Assembly: GCA_009785015.1 (NCBI GenBank)
Contig: WQXD01000116.1
Span: forward strand, 1-9,989
Reading direction: 5' to 3'
Source: Oscillospiraceae bacterium
GTDB lineage: Bacteria > Bacillota_A > Clostridia > Oscillospirales > WRJC01
Length of the DNA stretch: 9,989 bases
The notes under the pieces were generated by a model. That model ran no database searches. It was not told where the DNA came from and was given only the letters and a program-made list of their open reading frames with translations. A program made the translations under genes and the position numbers. This document shows positions 1 to 5,923 of this stretch, one piece after another. Every line of letters starts with the position of its first letter. Position 1 is the first letter of the stretch.

Positions 1-86
1 CCGCCGTACACATACGATACCGGCAGGCTCTTTGGGTATGAGAACCTTTCGAAATGCCGGCGCGCCAGGTCCATGTCTTTTTTCAT
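1..86 (-). CDS. Unrecognised protein, N-terminal fragment only (runs off left edge)
   Basis: An ATG at 86-84 on the minus strand opens a frame that stays open to the window edge, giving 28 residues beginning MKKDMDLARRHF and reaching a hydrophobic LPVSYVYGG stretch. The start is supported by a GGAGG ribosome binding site seven nucleotides upstream (complement of 94-98). The gene begins 27 nt after the stop of the racemase gene, so it is very likely the fourth gene of the ligase-racemase operon. There is no signal peptide: the start is charged and rather basic. The fragment is too short to assign a family, and I do not recognise it. Confidence 0.75.
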   Translation of the reverse strand, partial: MKKDMDLARRHFERFSYPKSLPVSYVYG

Positions 87-93
87 AAAATTA

Positions 94-98
94 CCTCC
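94..98 (-). promoter_or_regulatory. Ribosome binding site of the leftmost gene
   Basis: CCTCC on the plus strand reads GGAGG on the minus strand, seven nucleotides before the ATG at 86-84. It is the main evidence that a real gene starts there, because only 28 codons are visible. Confidence 0.75.
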
Positions 99-113
99 AT
101 CATATTATTTTGT

Positions 114-1394
114 TTATTTGTTTGAACTTTTAAAATTTTGCCATTTGAGCGCCGGCAGAGTGGAGGCGCCGAAGGGCATGGCGATGACCGACGAGTCAGG
201 CCCGAGTTTTTCAAAGGCCGCTTTGAGCGCTTCTTTTATCGTGGAAAACGGCTGAAGGAAAATATTTCTGACGAGAGCGCCGGGCAGCTCCGAAACCAAA
301 TACACATCCGCCGTCTCCAGCGCGAGCGCGACAGCGGCCGCTTTGTGCCCTCCGAGCTGAAAATCCCTTCGTATGCGCTCAATTAACGAGGGAGGGTTTT
401 CGGCCTCTGTAAGCCAGCGCTCGAACACTTCCTCGCCCAGGCCTTCGCGGCATGAACCGGCAAGTATGATCACTCCGCCCCGCCTGACCGCGCGGCAGGC
501 GTTGTCCAAGGCCTTTTGCGTCTGATACAGGTTTATATCCTTCGGGGCGCCCCCCGGGGAGGCAATCACGATATCGGCAAGCGTTTCAATTTCTTTTTTA
601 TAGATCAAATCGAGGTATCCGCATCCTTCGCGGTGGGCTTTGATATGATGCCCGGCGACCGCCTTTATGATTTCTTTTTTTTCGTCCAGGACCACATTGA
701 CGATAAAATCAATCGGGCACCGGCGGGCCGCCTCATCGATGTCCTTTCTGACCGGGTTGCCCTCCAGAATGCCCGCTTTCGCCTCGGGGCAAAGCATATA
801 GCTGTGATTTGCCTGGATTGCTTCCCTTGTGGAAACCCCGGGCATTATCGCCTTCGCGCCGCCGCTGTATCCGGCAAAATAGTGATACTCGATATTGCCG
901 ATGCAGATCCTTCTGTCCGCCTCGGCGACGACGCGCGTTATATCCACGGGCGTGCCACGCTTTGTCACGCCCATTCGCACCACGTCCGAAGGGTCGCTGT
1001 CCACGCACCTTACACTCCCGAAAACCTCTTTGCCCGCGAGACGCTCCATTTCGGCCTTTGTATGCGCGCGGTGGCTGCCGGTGGCAAACACAACAGTCAC
1101 ATCCTCTGGCCCGGCTCCCGCCTGCCGCAGCTGTTCCAGCACTGCCGGGATGATCCTATAGCTCGGCAAGGGGCGGGTGATATCGCTTGTGATGACGGCG
1201 ATTTTCTCGCCGGGCTTCACGATTTGGGAAAGCGGGGGCGTCCCTGTGGGATTTGCCAGCGCGCGTTCCAGCTCCGCTTCGCCGGAAGGGCCGGCGGGGA
1301 CCGGGTTTGGCCGCAATGTCCCCAGAAGATTTTTTTCGGGGATTTCAGCGGTTTGCGAGGAATTTCCGTATCCGAACTCTATTTTGACGTTCAT
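114..1394 (-). CDS. larA: LarA-family nickel-dependent 2-hydroxyacid racemase/epimerase
   Basis: A 426-residue protein, close to the roughly 424 residues of Lactiplantibacillus plantarum LarA, which interconverts D- and L-lactate using a nickel-pincer cofactor (pyridinium thioamide/thiocarboxylate mononucleotide). Key residues are recognisable: His108 in GSHR, His171 and Lys181 in HYFAGYSGGAK, and His197 in ANH. Their spacing (His to Lys 10, His to His 26) equals that of LarA catalytic His174, cofactor-binding Lys184 and nickel ligand His200. A DITRP motif lies at 71-75. The C-terminal domain carries the family GGxPxDxNLYQTQKA segment at 281-295. The protein should be cytoplasmic; no signal peptide is seen. 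Its ATG overlaps the sucD-like stop (ATGA, 1394-1391), and no strong ribosome binding site precedes it, so translation is probably coupled. The LarA family acts on several 2-hydroxyacids and sugar acids, so lactate is only one candidate. LarB, LarC and LarE, needed to build the cofactor, are not in the window. Confidence 0.92.
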   Translation of the reverse strand: MNVKIEFGYGNSSQTAEIPEKNLLGTLRPNPVPAGPSGEAELERALANPTGTPPLSQIVKPGEKIAVITSDITRPLPSYRIIPAVLEQLRQAGAGPEDVTVVFATGSHRAHTKAEMERLAGKEVFGSVRCVDSDPSDVVRMGVTKRGTPVDITRVVAEADRRICIGNIEYHYFAGYSGGAKAIMPGVSTREAIQANHSYMLCPEAKAGILEGNPVRKDIDEAARRCPIDFIVNVVLDEKKEIIKAVAGHHIKAHREGCGYLDLIYKKEIETLADIVIASPGGAPKDINLYQTQKALDNACRAVRRGGVIILAGSCREGLGEEVFERWLTEAENPPSLIERIRRDFQLGGHKAAAVALALETADVYLVSELPGALVRNIFLQPFSTIKEALKAAFEKLGPDSSVIAMPFGASTLPALKWQNFKSSNK

Positions 1395-2266
1395 AAATTC
1401 AACCCAATCAATATTTCGGCGATTTCTTTCGTGTTCTGGGCGATATGGCAGCCCGCTTCACTCAAAGCCTTCTCCTTGTTTTCCGCGCTGCCTGCGCCGT
1501 CGGGCGAAACTATTGCGCCGGCGTGTCCCATAGTTTTGCCCCTCGGGGCGTTTTTGCCCGCGATAAAGGCGGCTACGGGCTTTGTGAATTTGTTTTTTTT
1601 GATATATTCGGCCGCGAGCTCTTCGTCATAACCCCCAATTTCGCCGATCAGCACCAGCGCGCCCGTTTCGGGGTCGTTTTCAAAGTCATACAGAAGGTCG
1701 GCAAACGACGATCCGGGTATCATATCGCCGCCCACGCCTATGCATGTGGACTGGCCCAGGCCTGCCGAGCTCATCATATGCACGCTTTCATAACAATTCG
1801 TCGCGCTGCGCGACATTATCCCCACCGGTCCCCGCGTAAATATCTCATGAGGCATAAAACCCGCCTTCGCTTTGCCCGGGGATATGATTCCAAACGAATT
1901 GGGCCCGAACAGGCGCGCTTTCTTAGCCTTTGCCAAATGATAACACATCATCATTTCGCCCGCGGGCACATGTTCCGCTATTGTGATAATCACCGAAACC
2001 CCGGCGTCCAAGGCTTCGCGCACCCCTTTTGGCGTATATCTCGCGGGTACAAACAATATCGAAGCGTCGGCGTCTGTCTGTTCGACTGCCTCTTTTACGG
2101 TATCGAACACCGGTACGCCGCATACCATTTGTCCGCCTTTGCCCGGCGTCACGCCCGCGACCACGTTTGTTTTGTACTGCAGCATGCGCTCCGTGTGGAA
2201 CGCGCCCTCGCGGCCCGTTATGCCCTGCACGATAAGCCGCGTGTTTTCATCGATGACAACGCTCAT
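1391..2266 (-). CDS. sucD: Succinyl-CoA-synthetase-type acid-CoA ligase, alpha subunit
   Basis: A 291-residue protein of normal SucD length. It has the N-terminal CoA-binding Rossmann-type domain (QGITGREG at 14-21, GVTPGKGGQ at 38-46) and the C-terminal ligase domain. The phosphorylated active-site histidine is His248 in MGHAGAI. GIGxxGGDxIPG-type and EIGG segments are present (about 176-185 and 209-212). Known members couple an acid, CoA and NTP to acyl-CoA, or run in reverse to make ATP, as an alpha-beta pair. Two motifs that are highly conserved in true SucD differ here: GPNCPG is GPNSFG (121-126), and SRSGTLTYE is SRSATNCYE (152-160). These loops lie around the phosphohistidine and acid site, so the substrate may not be succinate. 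Malate-CoA ligase and other acid-CoA ligases belong to the same family. The gene overlaps its neighbours by ATGA on both sides. A weak AAGGG lies about 11 nt before the start. Confidence 0.9.
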   Translation of the reverse strand: MSVVIDENTRLIVQGITGREGAFHTERMLQYKTNVVAGVTPGKGGQMVCGVPVFDTVKEAVEQTDADASILFVPARYTPKGVREALDAGVSVIITIAEHVPAGEMMMCYHLAKAKKARLFGPNSFGIISPGKAKAGFMPHEIFTRGPVGIMSRSATNCYESVHMMSSAGLGQSTCIGVGGDMIPGSSFADLLYDFENDPETGALVLIGEIGGYDEELAAEYIKKNKFTKPVAAFIAGKNAPRGKTMGHAGAIVSPDGAGSAENKEKALSEAGCHIAQNTKEIAEILIGLNL

Positions 2267-3417
2267 AACCGAGTTTCCCTTTCGTGTATCAGTTCTACCC
2301 CATGGGCAATATTTTCCGCGACAGCCGCTTTGGATATCCCGCGGAGTATTTCGAGCCCTTCTTTTTTGTTTGTGCCCTCCATCCGAAGCGCCACATATTT
2401 ATCGTCGCCGAGAGCTTCAAGTGCGTTTTTTACGCCCGCCGCCACTTCGTCGCACCGGGTTATGCCGCCGAATATGCTGATAAACAGCGTGCGTATGTTT
2501 TCGCCGCCGAGCAAAATCCCGACAGCTTCCTTTACCTTTTCAGCCGTCGCCCCGCCCCCCAGATCCAGCGCCGCGCCCACTTTTACGCCTTTTTTCGCGA
2601 GCTGATCGATACAGCTCATCAGCATGCCCGAACCATTCGACATCACGCCGACCTGCCCGCCGGGTTCCAAGGGGATATACAACAAATTGAGTTTTGCCGC
2701 TTTTTCCGCTTTCGGGTCACAGGGAAGGCTTCGCGCATATTCGGCGATATCCGGCAGGCTGTTTATTGCATCGTCGTCGATTTCGATTTTCGCGTCCAAT
2801 GCCACGAGCCCGCCGCCCGTCCGGGGCAGGGCGAGCGGGTTTATCTCCGCGAGCAGGCAGCTGTAATCCGTAAAAACGGCGTACAGCTTTTTTAACAGCG
2901 CGTACAGCTCTTCAAAATATGAGGAGGGTATGCCGCTCTTTTTGATCATATAGCGCACGGTGTAATCCTGCACGCCGGAAAGCGGGTTGATATCGGCCCT
3001 GACTATGCTTTCCGGGTTTGTTTTTGAGGTTTGTTCGATGTCTATTCCGCCCGAAGCGGAAAAAATGACGAGCGGGCACTTCGCGGCCCTGTCCAGCATG
3101 ATTGAAAGATACCACTCGCCCGCCAGTTCCAATTTTTCCGCGATCAGCAGCCTGTCAACCGCATATCCCCCGATATCCGCTTGCAGCATGGCGCGCGCGG
3201 TATCCGCCGCGCAGGCTCCGTTTTCCGCGAATTTCACCCCGCCCGCCTTGCCTCTGCCCCCCGAGGGCACCTGGGCTTTTATGACGACGGGATATGAAAT
3301 CCCGGCCGCTTTGATTTCATCGGCGGCAAAATCGGCGTTATCTGTGACGATACTTGGCATTATCCTTATGCCGTACCGGCCAAACAGTTCTTTCGCTTTG
3401 TATTCGGGAAGTTTCAT
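2263..3417 (-). CDS. sucC: Succinyl-CoA-synthetase-type acid-CoA ligase, beta subunit
   Basis: A 384-residue protein with the ATP-grasp beta-subunit architecture. The N-terminal segment is EYKAKELFGRYGI (5-17). The ATP-grasp signature is VIKAQVPSGGRGKAGGVK (45-62), and the magnesium/ATP segment EINPL...ALDAKIEIDDDA follows (191-217). The C-terminal CoA-ligase domain has MSNGSG (259-264), LDLGGGA (284-290) and FGGITRCDE (316-324). The GGITRCDE form resembles that of archaeal and anaerobic bacterial proteins more than GGIVNC of GTP-specific enzymes; this is from memory, not a search. The first gene of the operon, it follows a strong promoter and a GGAGG ribosome binding site (complement of 3427-3431) nine nucleotides before ATG, with a leader of only about 25 nt. 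Its TGA overlaps the alpha-subunit ATG, which fits 1:1 production of a two-subunit enzyme. The acid substrate is not settled by this sequence. Confidence 0.92.
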   Translation of the reverse strand: MKLPEYKAKELFGRYGIRIMPSIVTDNADFAADEIKAAGISYPVVIKAQVPSGGRGKAGGVKFAENGACAADTARAMLQADIGGYAVDRLLIAEKLELAGEWYLSIMLDRAAKCPLVIFSASGGIDIEQTSKTNPESIVRADINPLSGVQDYTVRYMIKKSGIPSSYFEELYALLKKLYAVFTDYSCLLAEINPLALPRTGGGLVALDAKIEIDDDAINSLPDIAEYARSLPCDPKAEKAAKLNLLYIPLEPGGQVGVMSNGSGMLMSCIDQLAKKGVKVGAALDLGGGATAEKVKEAVGILLGGENIRTLFISIFGGITRCDEVAAGVKNALEALGDDKYVALRMEGTNKKEGLEILRGISKAAVAENIAHGVELIHERETRL

Positions 3418-3449
3418 GCAAATCCACCTCCGTGTTTTCGTTGTCTGTT

Positions 3450-3478
3450 AGTATAGCACAGTCTTTTTTGTTTGTCAA
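3450..3478 (-). promoter_or_regulatory. Strong sigma-A-type promoter for the ligase-racemase operon
   Basis: Read on the minus strand: TTGACA (complement of 3473-3478), a 17-nt spacer, then TATACT (complement of 3450-3455), preceded by TGC, an extended -10 element. The transcript would start near 3443, about 25 nt before the sucC-like ATG. That leaves no room for a riboswitch, so any control should be at the promoter. Confidence 0.85.
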
Positions 3479-3485
3479 TCCTTAT

Positions 3486-3517
3486 CGGCGATTCACAATT
3501 AATTAACAATATCGCCG
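3486..3517. promoter_or_regulatory. Inverted repeat between two divergent promoters
   Basis: CGGCGAT at 3486-3492 and ATCGCCG at 3511-3517 are perfect 7-bp inverted arms separated by 18 nt of AT-rich sequence. The repeat lies upstream of both -35 boxes (minus-strand box at 3473-3478, plus-strand box at 3539-3544). It could be a binding site for a regulator acting on both divergent units. Two half-sites about 25 bp apart centre to centre would fit a regulator contacting separated half-sites. No regulator gene is in the window, so this is an inference from position and symmetry. Confidence 0.4.
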
Positions 3518-3538
3518 GAAGAAATTATATAAAAAGTG

Positions 3539-3567
3539 TTGCAATTTTTTGATTTATGTGGTATATA
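3539..3567 (+). promoter_or_regulatory. Promoter for the solute-binding protein unit
   Basis: TTGCAA at 3539-3544, a 17-nt spacer, then TATATA at 3562-3567 preceded by TGG (extended -10). Transcription would begin near 3574. The 8-bp inverted repeat at 3550-3574 is centred on the -10 box. Confidence 0.7.
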
Positions 3568-3574
3568 TAAATCA
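3550..3574. promoter_or_regulatory. Candidate repressor operator over the -10 box
   Basis: TGATTTAT at 3550-3557 and ATAAATCA at 3567-3574 are perfect 8-bp inverted arms with a 9-nt spacer. The axis falls on the -10 hexamer and the right arm covers the likely transcription start. This is where a repressor would block RNA polymerase. The local AT-richness raises the chance of coincidence. Confidence 0.4.
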
Positions 3575-3606
3575 TACGCTAAAAACAGACGGAGGGAAGA
3601 AATATC

Positions 3607-5103
3607 ATGGAGAAAAAAAATATAAAAATTTTGATCGTTTTGCTTTTGATCGCGGCCATTTCGGCGATTGTCAGCCTGGGCTGCGGTGAAAAAACGCCCG
3701 ACGGCAAACAGGCCGGCGAAACGCCCTCGGAAAAATCGCAGGGCGACGAAGGCGACGAGGCGCCGTCGGGGCCACTTGTGTACGCCGCCGATTATCTTCC
3801 CGACAAGGATTATGGGGGATATGAGTTCCGGATAGTCTCGCCGATCGCCGGTATTTTTGTCAATTACCCGGAATTCTGGGGGGATACCGAAGAGGAGACC
3901 GGGGAGGTGCAAAATGACGCCCTGTACAAGAGAAACAGACTGATAGAAGAACGGTATAATATACTGTTCAAACAGATCGGCGTGACCGACTGGCCGGAAC
4001 TGAAGCCGCTGTTCAATAAAAGCGTGAAGGCGGGTTCCGAAGATTTTGACTTGTGCATGCTGATTTGCCGCGAGGCGTGGTCGTCTTCATTGGAAGGGAT
4101 CGTCATGCCGGTGAGCAGCCTGCCGTATATCGATATCACCCAGCCGTGGTACGCGCACGATGTCAACGGCCAGATATCCATCAACGGCAAACACTATTTC
4201 GCCTACAGCGACGAGTGCCTCAATATGTTCCACCAGACCATGTCGGTCATGTTCAACAAAAAATTGGCCGCGGATATGGAGCTCGAGAATATGTACAACC
4301 TCGTCAAAGAGGGCAAGTGGACAGTGGATAAATTGTTCGAGTTTTCCAGGATGGCCGTCAGGGATCTGGACGGCGACGGCAAGATGACCAAAGAGGACAG
4401 ATACGGGATGGCCGGGCGCGACGATTTGTTTTACGGCTCTTTTTGGGTCGGGAGCGGGATAAAAACCGTGGGAAAAGACGAAAACGATTTGCTTGTGTTC
4501 ACCGGCGCCAACGAAAAACTGTATGAAGTGCTCGATCACGCCTGGCAGAACATCTGGGGCAACGGCGACAATATATATTACGCGAGCTCAAACGATGTGG
4601 AAACCGGGAAAATGTTTGAAAACAACCAAAGCCTGTTCCATGTGATGCACATCGGCGCGATTCCCGCCCTGCGGGCGATGGAAACGGATTTCGGGGTTCT
4701 GCCTTTCCCGAAATACAACGAGGCGCAGGATAAATATTATTCGAGGGTGATAGACGGCTGGATACTCTGCGTGCCCAATACCGCGCAGGACTTTGAGCGC
4801 ACGAGCATAATCATGGAGGAGATGGCAATCGAGTCGAAAAATTACACGCTGCCCGCATATATCGATACCGTGCTGCGCACAAAGCACACGCGCGACGACG
4901 AGAGCCAGGAAATGCTCGACTTGATCCATTTGACCAGGGCGCTGGATATAGGGGACACTTTTTACATGGACCCCGTGAGGAATACATATCACGGCGTGAT
5001 CGCCTCGAAGAAAAACGGTTTTGCCGCCGCCGTGGAGAAAAATATGGGATCGATCGAAAAAGTGCTCAACAAGGCAAACGACGCCGCGCTTTCGCTGAAT
5101 TAA
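3607..5103 (+). CDS. Extracellular solute-binding lipoprotein (ABC-type, sugar-binding-like)
   Basis: A 498-residue secreted protein. A basic start (MEKKNIK) is followed by a hydrophobic segment (about 8-24) and Cys26 in SLGC, a plausible lipoprotein cysteine, although Ser rather than Leu or Val stands at -3. An acidic Gly/Ser/Lys linker (27-60) would tether it to the membrane outer face. The mature part looks like the large solute-binding proteins of Clostridia ABC importers: a YGGYEFRIVS opening near 69, a DALYKRNRLIEERYNI segment near 104-119, and a calcium-loop-like D253-x-D255-x-D257-G motif ending in EDRYG, seen in many family 1 sugar-binding proteins. ATG has GGAGG at 3591-3595, 11 nt upstream. 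The next gene starts 37 nt after its stop with no terminator, so both are probably co-transcribed. No permease gene is adjacent, so it either pairs with a remote transporter or acts as a receptor. The ligand cannot be named; carbohydrate is the best guess. Confidence 0.82.
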   Translation: MEKKNIKILIVLLLIAAISAIVSLGCGEKTPDGKQAGETPSEKSQGDEGDEAPSGPLVYAADYLPDKDYGGYEFRIVSPIAGIFVNYPEFWGDTEEETGEVQNDALYKRNRLIEERYNILFKQIGVTDWPELKPLFNKSVKAGSEDFDLCMLICREAWSSSLEGIVMPVSSLPYIDITQPWYAHDVNGQISINGKHYFAYSDECLNMFHQTMSVMFNKKLAADMELENMYNLVKEGKWTVDKLFEFSRMAVRDLDGDGKMTKEDRYGMAGRDDLFYGSFWVGSGIKTVGKDENDLLVFTGANEKLYEVLDHAWQNIWGNGDNIYYASSNDVETGKMFENNQSLFHVMHIGAIPALRAMETDFGVLPFPKYNEAQDKYYSRVIDGWILCVPNTAQDFERTSIIMEEMAIESKNYTLPAYIDTVLRTKHTRDDESQEMLDLIHLTRALDIGDTFYMDPVRNTYHGVIASKKNGFAAAVEKNMGSIEKVLNKANDAALSLN

Positions 5104-5126
5104 TTGACATCCATAAATATATTTTT

Positions 5127-5132
5127 GGAGGT
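5127..5132 (+). promoter_or_regulatory. Ribosome binding site deciding a GTG start
   Basis: GGAGGT stands eight nucleotides before the GTG at 5141. The GTG opens a lipoprotein signal peptide, so together they fix the start of the small lipoprotein gene. Confidence 0.8.
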
Positions 5133-5140
5133 AACCAATT

Positions 5141-5791
5141 GTGAAAAAAAGTTTTCGCGTTTTGATTTTTGTTTTTGTTTTGTTTGCGGCGCTCGCGTTT
5201 TTCTCGTGCGGGGAAAAAGAAGAAGCGGCCGCCGACGAATCCGCAGACGCCTCAACCATCGAAACAACCGGCACTCCGGAAACTTCCCCGCCTCCCCCTA
5301 CCACCGATCCGGGCCCGAAAAAGAGGATGAGGGATATCACATTCGCCGACACTTCCGATGAAAGCGAACGGCATCCCGTGAAAGTGGGCGAAGGCGGCGG
5401 CTATCAGTCGATCGGCGCCAAATTCACGGCGGAATTTACAATGACCTCAATCGATCTTTCCTGCCCTTCGTGGAGCGACGATATAGGCACCATGGTGTTC
5501 AAGCTGTATAAATGGGATACCGATTACGCCACTACGGTCGCGGGCGCTCCGGTGGTGGCCGATTATGAGACCTTGGTCGATTATCCCGACAACGCGATGA
5601 TGGAAGTGGATTTCAACGCGGAGATCGGGCCCGGCACATATCTGTGGGAACTCAGCGAAGGAAAAGCCGGCGTCGGCATGTGGGCGTTTAAAACACATGG
5701 GGAAGAAGGCCTCGAGTTTTTTAAAAACGGCGAGCCGTTCACTGACGGCACCGCGCTGATTGCGACGCTGTACGGATATGTGATGGAGTGA
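5141..5791 (+). CDS. Small secreted lipoprotein with a beta-rich domain of unknown function
   Basis: A 216-residue protein starting at GTG. A basic start (KKSFR) and a strongly hydrophobic stretch (7-21) precede Cys23 in FFSC, likely the lipidated residue, although Phe at -3 departs from the usual lipobox. Residues 24-65 form a low-complexity acidic, Thr/Pro-rich linker. The rest (about 66-216) is a compact domain rich in alternating hydrophobic and polar residues, Gly and aromatics, with short motifs such as SIGAKF, SCPSWSDDIG, KLYKWDTDY and GPGTYLWEL. This pattern suggests a beta-sandwich of the jelly-roll, carbohydrate-binding type, but I do not recognise a named family. It probably sits on the outer membrane face beside the solute-binding protein encoded 37 nt upstream and may help ligand capture. 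It could also be an accessory or structural protein. Confidence 0.78.
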   Translation: MKKSFRVLIFVFVLFAALAFFSCGEKEEAAADESADASTIETTGTPETSPPPPTTDPGPKKRMRDITFADTSDESERHPVKVGEGGGYQSIGAKFTAEFTMTSIDLSCPSWSDDIGTMVFKLYKWDTDYATTVAGAPVVADYETLVDYPDNAMMEVDFNAEIGPGTYLWELSEGKAGVGMWAFKTHGEEGLEFFKNGEPFTDGTALIATLYGYVME

Positions 5792-5800
5792 ATTTATATT

Positions 5801-5819
5801 TTTGATAAATTTTGATAAA
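5801..5819 (+). repeat. Short tandem direct repeat upstream of a promoter
   Basis: TTTGATAAA occurs at 5801-5809 and again at 5811-5819, one base apart, just upstream of the -35 box at 5833. It may be an AT-rich upstream element for RNA polymerase or a regulator site. No GC-rich terminator is visible between the lipoprotein stop and the promoter. Confidence 0.35.
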
Positions 5820-5832
5820 AATGCAAAATATG

Positions 5833-5861
5833 TTGACAAAAAAATAATAATATGGTAATAT
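5833..5861 (+). promoter_or_regulatory. Strong promoter for the surface protein and glycyl radical enzyme unit
   Basis: TTGACA at 5833-5838, a 17-nt spacer, then TAATAT at 5856-5861 with TGG directly before it (extended -10). This is close to consensus. Transcription should start near 5868, leaving a leader of about 56 nt before the ATG at 5924. Confidence 0.85.
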
Positions 5862-5870
5862 TTAATATTG

Positions 5871-5883
5871 GTAACGGTGTTAC
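5871..5883. promoter_or_regulatory. Candidate LacI-type operator at the transcription start
   Basis: GTAAC at 5871-5875 and GTTAC at 5879-5883 are inverted arms around a 3-nt centre, a few bases downstream of the expected transcription start. Short palindromes of this type with a central CG are typical of LacI/GalR-family repressors, and the position is right for repression. Here the core is CGG within GTAACGGTGTTAC, so the match is partial. No LacI-family gene is in the window. Confidence 0.4.
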
Positions 5884-5905
5884 AACGAAAATAAAAATAA
5901 ATTTC

Positions 5906-5912
5906 AAGGAGG
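5906..5912 (+). promoter_or_regulatory. Ribosome binding site deciding the surface protein start
   Basis: AAGGAGG ends 11 nt before the ATG at 5924. An in-frame upstream ATG at 5852 overlaps the promoter -10 region and precedes the expected transcription start, so it cannot be used. The 5924 start also begins exactly at a signal peptide. Confidence 0.85.
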
Positions 5913-5923
5913 CAAAATCAAAA

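Noticed and set aside
516..1631. Long plus-strand open frame (371 codons) opposite the racemase and ligase genes
   Set aside because: It lies antisense to two well-supported genes, has low-complexity arginine, histidine and phenylalanine-rich composition, no recognisable motif and no ribosome binding site. It is a by-product of codon bias on the other strand.
1445..2605. Long plus-strand open frame (386 codons) opposite the ligase genes
   Set aside because: It covers both ligase subunits in antisense and shows no family motif; the minus-strand proteins carry catalytic motifs throughout.
3418..3606. Riboswitch or leader RNA in the divergent intergenic region
   Set aside because: Predicted leaders are about 25 and 33 nt, too short, and the only symmetric structures lie over or upstream of the promoters.
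3499..3912. Minus-strand open frame of 137 codons over the divergent promoter region
   Set aside because: It runs across the promoter, the inverted repeats and the signal-peptide region of the solute-binding protein; no ribosome binding site or known motif.
4588..5352. Minus-strand open frame (254 codons) opposite the solute-binding and lipoprotein genes
   Set aside because: It crosses two real genes and their intergenic region, and its translation lacks any recognisable domain.
5791..5811. AATTTA/TAAATT inverted repeat as a terminator after the small lipoprotein
   Set aside because: The stem is six A/T pairs only, too weak for an intrinsic terminator; no GC-rich stem is present.
5852..5923. 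Upstream in-frame ATG start for the surface protein
   Set aside because: It overlaps the -10 region and precedes the predicted transcription start. The ATG at 5924 has AAGGAGG and begins a proper signal peptide.
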